DNA of 34,113 nucleotides. Source: Chloroflexota bacterium. GTDB taxonomy: Bacteria; Chloroflexota; Anaerolineae; Aggregatilineales; Phototrophicaceae. Position numbers and translations under genes: made by a program. The notes under the pieces were generated by a model. The model ran no database searches. It worked only from the letters and a program-made list of their open reading frames with translations, and was not told where the DNA came from. This document shows positions 24,753 to 31,484 of this stretch, piece by piece (position 1 is the first letter of the stretch; each line of letters opens with the position of its first letter). The stretch is taken from assembly GCA_026707225.1 (NCBI GenBank), contig JAPOXG010000018.1, positions 1-34,113 on the forward strand, given 5' to 3'.

Positions 24753-25916
24753 TCAGGCGGGCGGCGCGCTCAAGACGTGCGTGGCGACTGTCGCTCCCAG
24801 CCCGCCTATGCTCTGGATCAGGACATGGCGCGCGCCGGGAACCTGATTCTCTCCCGCCTGCCCATGCAACTGGCTTACCGCCTCTACCGCCTGATAGATA
24901 CCGCTGGCGCCGGCCGGATTGCCGCGGCTTTTCAGTCCACCGAAACTGCTCAAGGGCAATTCTCCATCTGGCGCGATTCTGGCGCCTTCAGCCTGCGCCC
25001 ATTCCCAGCCACATCCGCGGTCGCTAAAGCCAATTGCCTCCAGCGAAAGGGCGGTCAGGATAGTGTAGGCGTCGTGCAATTCGAGCGCGTCGAGTTCACC
25101 TGGCGCGAGCCCCGCCTGATCCAGGCAACGAGCCGTCGATTTCGCGACCGCCGCCAGGGCGAGCGGATCTGCGCGATCTTGCAGCATCAGGCTATCCGTC
25201 GCTACCGCGCTGCCGCGAATGGATATCGGTTTCGGAACTAAATCCGCCGCCAACTCTGAATTGACGAGCACGACAGCGGCCGCCCCATCGCCGTCCGGGG
25301 CGCTGTCGAAGAGGCTGACGGGATCGGCAATCATAGGCGCGTTGACGAAGGCGCCAGACCGCAGTCGATTGCGAAACATAGCGAATTTGTTCCGCGAGCC
25401 ATTTCGATGCGCATTGATGCTAAAACCCTCGAATTGCGACAACTCCAAGCCAAATTCGTACATATAGCGGCGCATCAGCATACCGGCCATCGCCGTCAAG
25501 CTGGCGCCATTGATGGCTTCGTATTCCGCGTCCAGGCTGACATTTCGCGCGGTCCATCTTGCAGGACCCACGATATCGGTCGCTTTCTCGACGCCAATGA
25601 CCAGCGCTGAACGCATCGCGCCTGAAGCCACCGCCAGATAGCCGGCGCGCAAGGCGACGCCCCCAGACGCATCACCCGCTTCGCAAGTGAACGCCTCAAC
25701 GCCTGGCAGGCCAATTTCCGTCGCGAGCAGGCTGCCAAGCTGCGTCTGCTGGTTGTACGTCGCGCCGTAGGCATTGCCGATATAGAGCGCGTCTACCTGC
25801 GCAATATCAGCGTCGCGCAATGCCAATGTCCCCGCTTCCGCCGCCAATTCCGCCAGCCCGGTCGACCAATGCTCGCGGACAGGGACCATGCCGACTCCTA
25901 CGATGGATACGCCCAT
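24753..25916 (-). CDS. Archaeal-type acetoacetyl-CoA thiolase (SCP-x/thiolase-like)
   Basis: 387 residues. It condenses two acetyl-CoA to acetoacetyl-CoA. Catalytic Cys78 lies in EAFTCEAGDASGG and His281 in ELHDAYT. The C-terminal loop reads GGLKSRGNPAGASG (about 326-339), where classical biosynthetic thiolases have GGxxxxGHP; Asn333 replaces that His, a change I associate with the archaeal thiolases that work with HMG-CoA synthase. The closing Cys-Gly loop of classical thiolases is absent (IGGLGAT instead). It starts 5 bases after the synthase stop with a GGAATAGGTG ribosome site. The order synthase-thiolase-DUF35 suggests a channelling complex as solved in Methanothermococcus. Confidence 0.88.
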   Translation of the reverse strand: MGVSIVGVGMVPVREHWSTGLAELAAEAGTLALRDADIAQVDALYIGNAYGATYNQQTQLGSLLATEIGLPGVEAFTCEAGDASGGVALRAGYLAVASGAMRSALVIGVEKATDIVGPARWTARNVSLDAEYEAINGASLTAMAGMLMRRYMYEFGLELSQFEGFSINAHRNGSRNKFAMFRNRLRSGAFVNAPMIADPVSLFDSAPDGDGAAAVVLVNSELAADLVPKPISIRGSAVATDSLMLQDRADPLALAAVAKSTARCLDQAGLAPGELDALELHDAYTILTALSLEAIGFSDRGCGWEWAQAEGARIAPDGELPLSSFGGLKSRGNPAGASGIYQAVEAVSQLHGQAGENQVPGARHVLIQSIGGLGATVATHVLSAPPA

Positions 25917-25921
25917 TTCAC

Positions 25922-26974
25922 CTATTCCTTGAGTTTGTCGCGGAAGCGCACATAAGTCCCGTAATCGATTTCCCGGCGCCGCTCAATATAGTCTGTTGTG
26001 CGCCGTCGGGAGGATGGAAGTTTGGTGATGCGCGCGGTCACGCGCAGATCAAAAGCATCGGAACCGGCGCCACTGCCGTAACTGACCATCAAGATGCGGT
26101 CGCCCGGCTTGGCGATATCGAGAATGGCGGTCAAGCCAATCATGCAGGAACCCGAATAAACATTGCCGATTTCGTTCGCGAGCAAGCCGGCGGAAAACTG
26201 ATCCGGCGCAAAGCCCAGCGTCTTGGCGGCTCGCGCCGGGAACTTGATGTTGGGTTGATGAAAAACAGCGAAATCATAATCCGGCGCCCTGGTATTCATC
26301 ATGCTCATCAGATTCGAAGCGGCATTGATCGTGTGGGCAAAATAAGCCGGCTCGCCGGTGAAGCGGTCGCCATGACTCGGGTAGACCTCGCCCGCCCGCC
26401 GCCAGAAGTCGGGCGTATCGGTGACATAACTATAGCTGCCTTGGTAGACGGCATAGCTTTCCTTTGCCGGTCCCAGGATGAAAGCGGCGCCGCCGGAGCC
26501 CGCCGTATATTCAAGCGCGTCGCCCGGGCGACCCTGCGCCGTGTCCATGCCAATGCTCATGACATATTGCGACATCCCGCTGCCGATGAGGCCGAGCGCC
26601 GCCTGCACCGCTTCCGTGCCGGCTTTGCAGGCGAATTCCCAATCAGCCGCCAGAATATCCGTAGGCGCGCCAATACTCTCGGCGACAATGGTGCTTGTCG
26701 GTTTCACGGCATAGGGATGACTCTCGCTGCCCACCCAAACTGCGCGGATTCGCTGCGGGTCTATCTCAGCGCAGACGAGCGCGTTCCTCGCCGCTTCAAT
26801 TGACATCGTGACCACATCTTCGTCGATGCCGGCGACGGCTTTTTCCCGAACCGGTGATGGAGTTAGGCCATTCGTCCAAACACGTGCGATCTCCGAACCC
26901 GGCAGGCGATATCGCGGAATATACGAACCATAGCCGACAATGCCCACCCCGCGGTCCGTGTTCATCAACTGCAT
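25922..26974 (-). CDS. Archaeal-type hydroxymethylglutaryl-CoA synthase
   Basis: 350 residues from the ATG at 26974, favoured because GGAG sits 5 bases upstream. An earlier ATG (26989) overlaps the HMGR stop and would add five residues; the frame is open still further but only as a shadow of HMGR. It adds acetyl-CoA to acetoacetyl-CoA to give HMG-CoA. The start VGIVGYGSYIPRYRL is typical of the archaeal family. Candidate catalytic residues: Glu84 (GSESHPYAVKP), Cys116 (EFACKAG) and His239 (VFHQPN). Length fits archaeal enzymes rather than the longer eukaryotic or firmicute forms. Confidence 0.92.
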   Translation of the reverse strand: MQLMNTDRGVGIVGYGSYIPRYRLPGSEIARVWTNGLTPSPVREKAVAGIDEDVVTMSIEAARNALVCAEIDPQRIRAVWVGSESHPYAVKPTSTIVAESIGAPTDILAADWEFACKAGTEAVQAALGLIGSGMSQYVMSIGMDTAQGRPGDALEYTAGSGGAAFILGPAKESYAVYQGSYSYVTDTPDFWRRAGEVYPSHGDRFTGEPAYFAHTINAASNLMSMMNTRAPDYDFAVFHQPNIKFPARAAKTLGFAPDQFSAGLLANEIGNVYSGSCMIGLTAILDIAKPGDRILMVSYGSGAGSDAFDLRVTARITKLPSSRRRTTDYIERRREIDYGTYVRFRDKLKE

Positions 26975-26985
26975 TGCATCTCCTG

Positions 26986-28278
26986 TCATGACATGTCCCT
27001 TTGTTCGCGCACGATATCTTGCGCGCGCGCCAGGCCGATATTGCCTTCGTCGACCATTTGCGCCGCTACAGCGCGGACGTTCTCTTCGGCAGCGCCCGCC
27101 GCCAGCGCCAATTGACGCGCGTGCAGCCGCATGTGCCCCTTCTGAATGCCATCGGTGGCCAGCGCGCGGATCGCCGCGAGATTCTGCGCCAATCCAACAG
27201 CCGCAGCGACCTGCGCCAGCTCTTGCGCGGACTTTACCCCTAACAGCTTCAGGCTGGTCTGCGCGCCGCGATGTATCCGCGTCGCCCCGCCTATGATCCC
27301 GGCAGCCAGGGGCAGCTCGATCTCGCCGCGCAGGTTGCCGAGGCTGTCTCTCGACCAAGTTGTCAGGCTCCGGTAGCGCCCGTTCCGTGACGCGTAAGCA
27401 TGCGCTCCCGCCTCAACCGCGCGCCAATCGTTGCCGGTCGCTAGCATCAGCGCATCGATTCCATTCATGATGCCTTTGTTATGCGTGGCAGCCCGATATG
27501 GATCGGCTGCAGCGAAAGCAGCCGCCTCGCAGATCCATTGGATCACCTCCGTCCCAGGCGCTTCAGCCATTGCCAGCGCTTCACGTGGAATCGTCCCGCT
27601 CGCCCTTGCTAATCGCCGGTCGCTTAAATTGCTCAAAATCCGCAGATTAACCCGCCCGCCGCTGATACGCTCAACGAGCGGAGCGATACGCTCAAGCGCG
27701 GCATTGATCAGATTGGCGCCCATCGCGTCTCGCACATCGCAGTGCAGATGCAATATGAGCATGTCGCCAGCTTCCGTATCGCGCAATGGACGGATCTCCA
27801 AGTCAAGAGCGCCGCCACCGCGGGCGACAATGCTGCCGGCGCCTTCATTTGCGCGCGCGAGAATCTCCGCTTTGCGCGCCAATATCGATCCAGTCGCGGC
27901 CTCCATATCAGCCAAGTCCAGCAATTGAATCTGGCCGATCATGATCGGTTCGTCAGCGCTGGCGGTGAATCCTCCACCCTGCCGAAACAGCTTCGCCGCA
28001 GAACTGCAAGCCGCGACAACCGACGCCTCTTCAATGACCATGGGCACCAGGTAATCGCGATCGTTGATCTTGAAGTTGGTAGCGACGGCAAGGGGCAAGC
28101 TGTATCGACCGATGACGTTTTCGATCATGAGGTCGGCTTGCGCCAACGACAACCCAGAGTCCCTCAAAGACTCTAATTCGCCTTCCCCAAGGCCGGCCCA
28201 CTCCTTAGCGATCGCTTGCCGCTCAGCCACAGTCAAGCCGTAGAAACCGGGAATCGCCGAGCGAAGTGTCTTGTCCAT
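26986..28278 (-). CDS. Class II hydroxymethylglutaryl-CoA reductase
   Basis: 430 residues with no membrane segment. It reduces HMG-CoA to mevalonate. The set of catalytic residues is complete: Glu84 in VIEEASVVAA, Asp184 in RDAMGAN, Lys268 in THNKGIMNG and His382 in QKGHMRLHAR. The last motif and the overall length match the class II (Pseudomonas mevalonii-type) enzyme, distinct from class I of eukaryotes and most archaea. So this cluster mixes a bacterial reductase with archaeal-type synthase and thiolase. It is the first gene of the minus-strand upper-mevalonate operon, 11 bases before the synthase. No clear ribosome site precedes the ATG at 28278. Confidence 0.95.
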   Translation of the reverse strand: MDKTLRSAIPGFYGLTVAERQAIAKEWAGLGEGELESLRDSGLSLAQADLMIENVIGRYSLPLAVATNFKINDRDYLVPMVIEEASVVAACSSAAKLFRQGGGFTASADEPIMIGQIQLLDLADMEAATGSILARKAEILARANEGAGSIVARGGGALDLEIRPLRDTEAGDMLILHLHCDVRDAMGANLINAALERIAPLVERISGGRVNLRILSNLSDRRLARASGTIPREALAMAEAPGTEVIQWICEAAAFAAADPYRAATHNKGIMNGIDALMLATGNDWRAVEAGAHAYASRNGRYRSLTTWSRDSLGNLRGEIELPLAAGIIGGATRIHRGAQTSLKLLGVKSAQELAQVAAAVGLAQNLAAIRALATDGIQKGHMRLHARQLALAAGAAEENVRAVAAQMVDEGNIGLARAQDIVREQRDMS

Positions 28279-28317
28279 GATATCAATCTAGCGGTGCTCA
28301 GCTTGCAATAGCTATCA

Positions 28318-28350
28318 GTGAATGATTCACATCTCTCATTTGCTCGCCAA
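28318..28350 (-). promoter_or_regulatory. Candidate promoter and operator of the HMGR operon
   Basis: Minus strand TTGGCG (28345-28350), a 17-base spacer and AATCAT (28322-28327), both 4/6. The -10 lies inside a perfect 13-base palindrome (28318-28330; GTGAAT-G-ATTCAC), the sort of site a dimeric repressor would occupy. It is 40 bases upstream of the HMGR ATG. Confidence 0.4.
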
Positions 28351-28377
28351 TAGTCGATGAGGGCGCCGCTCTATGCC

Positions 28378-28406
28378 AAAATGAAAGAATCCACCAGCCG
28401 GTGGAT
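28378..28406 (-). terminator. Terminator of the small membrane protein gene
   Basis: A 7-bp perfect stem (ATCCACC 28389-28395 with GGTGGAT 28400-28406), a tetraloop, then TCTTTCATTTT on the minus strand, 28 bases after the stop at 28434. It separates that gene from the HMGR operon. Confidence 0.65.
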
Positions 28407-28433
28407 CCCATTTAGGTGAGATGAGGGATTTGC

Positions 28434-28682
28434 CTAATCAGGCAAAATCCGCGTGTCCATGAAGGCGTCGAGCCAAATCACAAAGACCAGCCCAATCGGA
28501 ATCGAGGTGAACAGATAATACTGGATGCCGTACTCTTCAATCGATACGCCTTGGGGCGTTTGCACCGCGCTGAAAAGCGGCAGCATATCGAAGCCGACGG
28601 TGATGATGCCGTAACCGACCAAAAGTCCTAAGACCATCGATACAACCCAGACTATGATTCTACGAATCGCCAAGCTGGACAT
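28434..28682 (-). CDS. Small two-helix membrane protein, unknown
   Basis: 82 residues; GGAG lies 6 bases before the ATG. Two hydrophobic stretches are clear: about 10-32 (IVWVVSMVLGLLVGYGIITVG) and about 55-72 (YLFTSIPIGLVFVIWLD), joined by a polar loop with QTPQGVSIEEYG. I recognise no family. It has its own terminator and a weak candidate promoter, so it is not part of the mevalonate operon. Confidence 0.7.
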   Translation of the reverse strand: MSSLAIRRIIVWVVSMVLGLLVGYGIITVGFDMLPLFSAVQTPQGVSIEEYGIQYYLFTSIPIGLVFVIWLDAFMDTRILPD

Positions 28683-28717
28683 GTCAAGCTCCGAACGTCA
28701 CTGTAATTTACGACTGT

Positions 28718-28747
28718 ATTGTACACCTGCGCGACTTGTCCGCGCAA
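28718..28747 (-). promoter_or_regulatory. Weak candidate promoter of the small membrane protein gene
   Basis: TACAAT (28718-28723, minus) with TTGCGC (28742-28747) 18 bases upstream; 5/6 and 3/6 matches, about 36 bases before the ATG. Confidence 0.3.
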
Positions 28748-28790
28748 GTGAGTTTTTTCACGAACGCTTCTCGGTTCGCCCAAATGGTCA

Positions 28791-28819
28791 TTGTGAAAGC
28801 CAGTGCCTGCTGTTAGACT
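28791..28819 (+). promoter_or_regulatory. Promoter of the alpha-oxoamine synthase gene
   Basis: TTGTGA (28791-28796), a 17-base spacer and TAGACT (28814-28819), with TG one base upstream of the -10 (extended -10). The resulting leader would be about 140 bases and contains the hairpins at 28838-28881 and 28907-28920. Confidence 0.45.
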
Positions 28820-28837
28820 CTGCACGGTAGGGCGCAG

Positions 28838-28881
28838 GCCACCAAAGTCTGCGACGCGCAGCGACGGTCTTTCCTGGTGGC
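28838..28881 (+). other. Structured 5' leader element
   Basis: Nested pairing: outer arms GCCACCA (28838-28844) and TGGTGGC (28875-28881), an AAG/CTT extension, and an inner perfect hairpin CTGCG-ACG-CGCAG (28849-28861). A second hairpin CGACG-GAAC-CGTCG follows at about 28907-28920, before the AGGAG site (28954-28958). It looks like a regulatory leader; no known riboswitch class was recognised. Confidence 0.4.
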
Positions 28882-28964
28882 TTGCATTGTCGAGACTAAA
28901 CGCTGCCGACGGAACCGTCGAAACATAGCGGTCCGCTTCGCTGAGGGCTGCTCAGGAGAGTATA

Positions 28965-30164
28965 GTGGCAGACTTATTCGACAAGCTATCGGAATTCACG
29001 GTCGCCAAAGAGGCGATGGAAATGGGCATTTATCCCTTCTTCCGCGCCTTGAGCGATTCCGAGGGCGCCACCGCCACTTTCGAAGACAAGAACGTTGTGA
29101 TGCTGGGGTCGAACAATTACCTGGGTCTCACAACAGACGCGCGCGTACGAGACGCGGCGATCGAGGCGACGCGGCGTTATGGCACCAGTGTAACCGGTTC
29201 GCGCTTTCTAAATGGAACGCTGGAGCTGCATTTGGAAGCCGACCGGCGATTGGCGGACTTTGTCGGCAAAGAAGCGGCGCTGGTATTCTCGACCGGCTAT
29301 CAGACGAATCTGGGCACTGTTTCGGCTCTGCTGGGCAAGAATGATGTTGCAATCCTCGACAAAGACGCGCATGCCTGTCTGGTTGATGGCGTGCAGATGT
29401 CGCGCGGGACGATGAAACGCTTCAAACACAATGACGTGGAGGATCTCGAGCGCGTCTTGAGCCGCGTGCCCGCGGATGCTGGCAAGCTCGTCATCGTTGA
29501 CGGCGTCTACAGTATGGGCGGCGACTTCGCCCCATTGCCGCAGATTGTCGAGATTTGCAAGCAATTTGACGCTCGGATTCTGGTGGATGATGCTCATGGC
29601 ATCGGCGTCGCTGGGGGGGGGCGCGGCACATCGGCGCATTTCGGCTTGACTGATCAAGTCGATCTGATCATGGGCACGTTCAGCAAGAGTTTCGCTTCCA
29701 TTGGCGGTTTCATCGCCGGCTCAGCGGATGTCATTCATTATGTGCAGCATCATGCGCGCTCGCTGATCTTCTCGGCCGCGTTGCCGGCGCCCAATCTCGC
29801 CGCCGTTCTGGCCGCCCTGGACATCATCGAGACCGAGCCGAAGCATGTGCAGCAAGTCTGGAAAAACGCTGAGTATATGCGCAAGGGTCTCAAGCGGCTG
29901 GGTTACGACACCTTCAACAGCCAGACGCCGATCATTCCGGTCAAGATCGGAGAGCAGTTTCGCACCGGTTTAACCTGGGCTGCGTTGATTGAAGAGGGCG
30001 TCTACACCAATCCCGTTGTGCCGCCGGCCACGCCGCCAAACCAGGCGCTGCTGCGCACCAGCTATATCGCCACGCATCGCCAGAAACACCTGGATCGCGC
30101 CTTGGTCGCTTTTGAAAAAGTCGGCAGGAATCTTGATCTGATTCCCCCCGCCGCAGCTGTGTAG
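28965..30164 (+). CDS. PLP-dependent alpha-oxoamine synthase, serine palmitoyltransferase/KBL/BioF type
   Basis: 399 residues from a GTG with AGGAG 6 bases upstream. Fold-type I PLP enzyme joining an acyl-CoA to an amino acid with loss of CO2. PLP residues: His136 (DKDAHACL), Asp208/His211 (DDAHGIG) and the Schiff-base Lys241 (TFSKSFASIGGF). The start (FDKLSEF, then EAMEMGIYPFFRALS) and SNNYLGLTTDARV with GSRFLNGT resemble bacterial serine palmitoyltransferases as much as glycine C-acetyltransferase. A tdh neighbour, usual for KBL, or other bio genes, usual for BioF, are absent. So sphingoid-base synthesis is a real possibility but not proven. Confidence 0.85.
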   Translation: MADLFDKLSEFTVAKEAMEMGIYPFFRALSDSEGATATFEDKNVVMLGSNNYLGLTTDARVRDAAIEATRRYGTSVTGSRFLNGTLELHLEADRRLADFVGKEAALVFSTGYQTNLGTVSALLGKNDVAILDKDAHACLVDGVQMSRGTMKRFKHNDVEDLERVLSRVPADAGKLVIVDGVYSMGGDFAPLPQIVEICKQFDARILVDDAHGIGVAGGGRGTSAHFGLTDQVDLIMGTFSKSFASIGGFIAGSADVIHYVQHHARSLIFSAALPAPNLAAVLAALDIIETEPKHVQQVWKNAEYMRKGLKRLGYDTFNSQTPIIPVKIGEQFRTGLTWAALIEEGVYTNPVVPPATPPNQALLRTSYIATHRQKHLDRALVAFEKVGRNLDLIPPAAAV

Positions 30165-30210
30165 CCGGCGTCCCACGCGCGCCTTAAGCTAATCGCCCCT
30201 GATTGAAACG

Positions 30211-31269
30211 CTAGCTAGGCTTGACCACAGCGATGTTTCCGGGTCCAGCGGCGACATCGCCAATTTGGAACGCCTCTTCGCCCTCGTTATGCAAATCGGC
30301 GAGCAAGGCGGCCGCCCGGTCCGCCGCCACTGACATTAAGAGCCCGCCGGAAGTTTGCGGATCAAACAACAAGCCTCGCTCATATTCGGCAAGCTCGCCA
30401 TCATCCACAAGCCATTGGCTGTAGTATTCCCGATTTCGCTCCATGCCACCGGGGAAAACACCATTCCGCGCGTAATCGATCGTGCCCGGCAGCAGCGACA
30501 GCGCATTCACATTTAGCCTGAAGTCAACGCCGCTCAGCTTGGCCATCTCAAGACCGTGACCGACCAAGCCAAAACCAGTGATATCAGTCATCGCATGCAC
30601 GCCATGCCGCTGCGCCAACTCGGCAGCGTTACGATTCAAGAGCGACATGGACTCAACCGCCGCCGCCACGTGCTGTGGCTTTGCAATATCGCTCTTGAGC
30701 GCGGTTGTGACGACACCCGTGCCCAGCCGCTTGCTCAAAATCAACACATCCCCAACCCGCGCGCCCGACTTGCGAATGATCTTTCCGACTTCCACCTCGC
30801 CCGTGACCGACAAGCCGTATTTCGGTTCAGCATCGGAAATGGAATGCCCGCCAGCGATCACGGCGCCGGCCTCTTTGACCTTCTCAGCGCCCCCGCGCAG
30901 AATCTCCGACAAGATGGCCTTGTCCAAATCATCGGGATAAGCGACGAGATTGATCGCCATCAGTGGCTGCCCGCCCATCGCATACACATCGCTTAAGGCG
31001 TTCGCCGCCGCTATGGCGCCAAAATCGTAGGGATCATCCACCACCGGCGGAAAAAAATCGGTCGTCGATATGATCGCTCGCGCCGGGTCAATCTGGTAGA
31101 CGGCCGCGTCATCCGGCTCCGACAAGCCGACTAGAACCCGGGGGTATTCGTCTCCGCTGTAAATCTCGCTTAAGGGACGCAATACTTGCGCCAACTCGCT
31201 CGGGCTGAGCTTCGACGCTCAACCGGCGCAGCTGGCGAGCGAGGTCAGCTTGATCGCTTGATTCTGCAT
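30211..31269 (-). CDS. selD: Selenide, water dikinase (SelD) with in-frame TGA selenocysteine codon 17
   Basis: 352 residues when the TGA at 31219-31221 is read as selenocysteine. It makes selenophosphate from selenide and ATP. Starting at ATG 31269 (AAAGGG about 8 bases upstream) the protein reads LTSLASCAG-Sec-ASKLSPSELAQVLRP. This aligns residue for residue with E. coli SelD around catalytic Cys17, including the following Lys20. The rest is classical SelD: DDAAVYQI, STTDFFPPVVDDP, NALSDVYAMGG, GGHSI, MTDITGFGLVGH and DPQTSGGLL. Without read-through one would call a false start at a TTG (31194) and lose the active site. It lies just behind the terminator of tRNA-Pro. Confidence 0.93.
31188..31221 (-). 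promoter_or_regulatory. Candidate bacterial SECIS element in selD
   Basis: Downstream of the UGA the RNA can fold as an outer helix (GCGUC with GGCGC) and an apical hairpin GCUC-AGCCC-GAGC beginning 8 bases after the UGA. Position and size fit a bacterial SECIS, which lies within the coding sequence right after UGA and is bound by SelB. Loop sequence differs from E. coli fdhF. Confidence 0.55.
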
Positions 31270-31284
31270 TTCGTTACCCTTTCC

Positions 31285-31313
31285 AATAAAAGAGCCCACC
31301 GCTGGGTGAGCCC
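31285..31313 (-). terminator. Terminator/attenuator between tRNA-Pro and selD
   Basis: Arms 31292-31300 and 31305-31313 (GGGCTCACC with GGTGGGCTC, nine pairs including two G-U) with a 4-base loop and the tail TTTTATT on the minus strand. The plus-strand reading also has a T-rich tail. It lies 12 bases downstream of the tRNA 3' end and 15 bases before the selD ATG. Confidence 0.8.
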
Positions 31314-31325
31314 GTTTGTTTTCAG

Positions 31326-31400
31326 TCGGGGTACCCGGATTCGAACCGGGGACCTCTTACACCCCATGCAAGCGCGCTAGCCGGACTGCGCCATACCCCG
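31326..31400 (-). tRNA. tRNA-Pro (anticodon GGG)
   Basis: 75 bases with full cloverleaf: acceptor CGGGGTA/TACCCCG starting with the C1-G72 pair typical of bacterial tRNA-Pro, D arm GCGC/GCGC with AGTCCGGCTA loop, and anticodon arm CTTGC/GTAAG with one G-U pair. The anticodon loop ATGGGGT has anticodon GGG at 31363-31365, and the T arm is CCCGG-TTCGAAT-CCGGG. A73 is the discriminator; CCA is not encoded. It reads CCC and CCU codons. Confidence 0.96.
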
Positions 31401-31411
31401 CCATCATCCAC

Positions 31412-31439
31412 ATCATAACATATTTTGCGCCGATTGCCA
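31412..31439 (-). promoter_or_regulatory. Candidate promoter of tRNA-Pro
   Basis: TATGAT (31412-31417, minus strand) 11 bases before the mature 5' end, with TGGCAA (31434-31439) 16 bases upstream; 5/6 and 3/6 matches. Confidence 0.4.
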
Positions 31440-31484
31440 CCACGAGACGAATCGCGCGTCAACGCGAAGACGCGACTAGCAGTC

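Noticed and set aside
26975..27358. Long N-terminal extension of HMG-CoA synthase
   Set aside because: The extra residues are Arg/Ala/Gly-rich shadow translation of the HMGR gene; the GGAG-preceded ATG at 26974 gives the family length.
30211..31194. SelD starting at the TTG at 31194
   Set aside because: This start removes the glycine-rich N-terminus and the catalytic residue; the upstream frame with TGA aligns exactly with the SelD active site and has a good ribosome site.
31219..31221. TGA in selD as a nonsense mutation
   Set aside because: It falls exactly on the known Cys/Sec position, the flanking residues are conserved on both sides, and the rest of the gene is intact.
31326..31400. 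Integration site for a mobile element at tRNA-Pro
   Set aside because: No integrase gene next to it and no duplicated tRNA 3' end was seen within the window.
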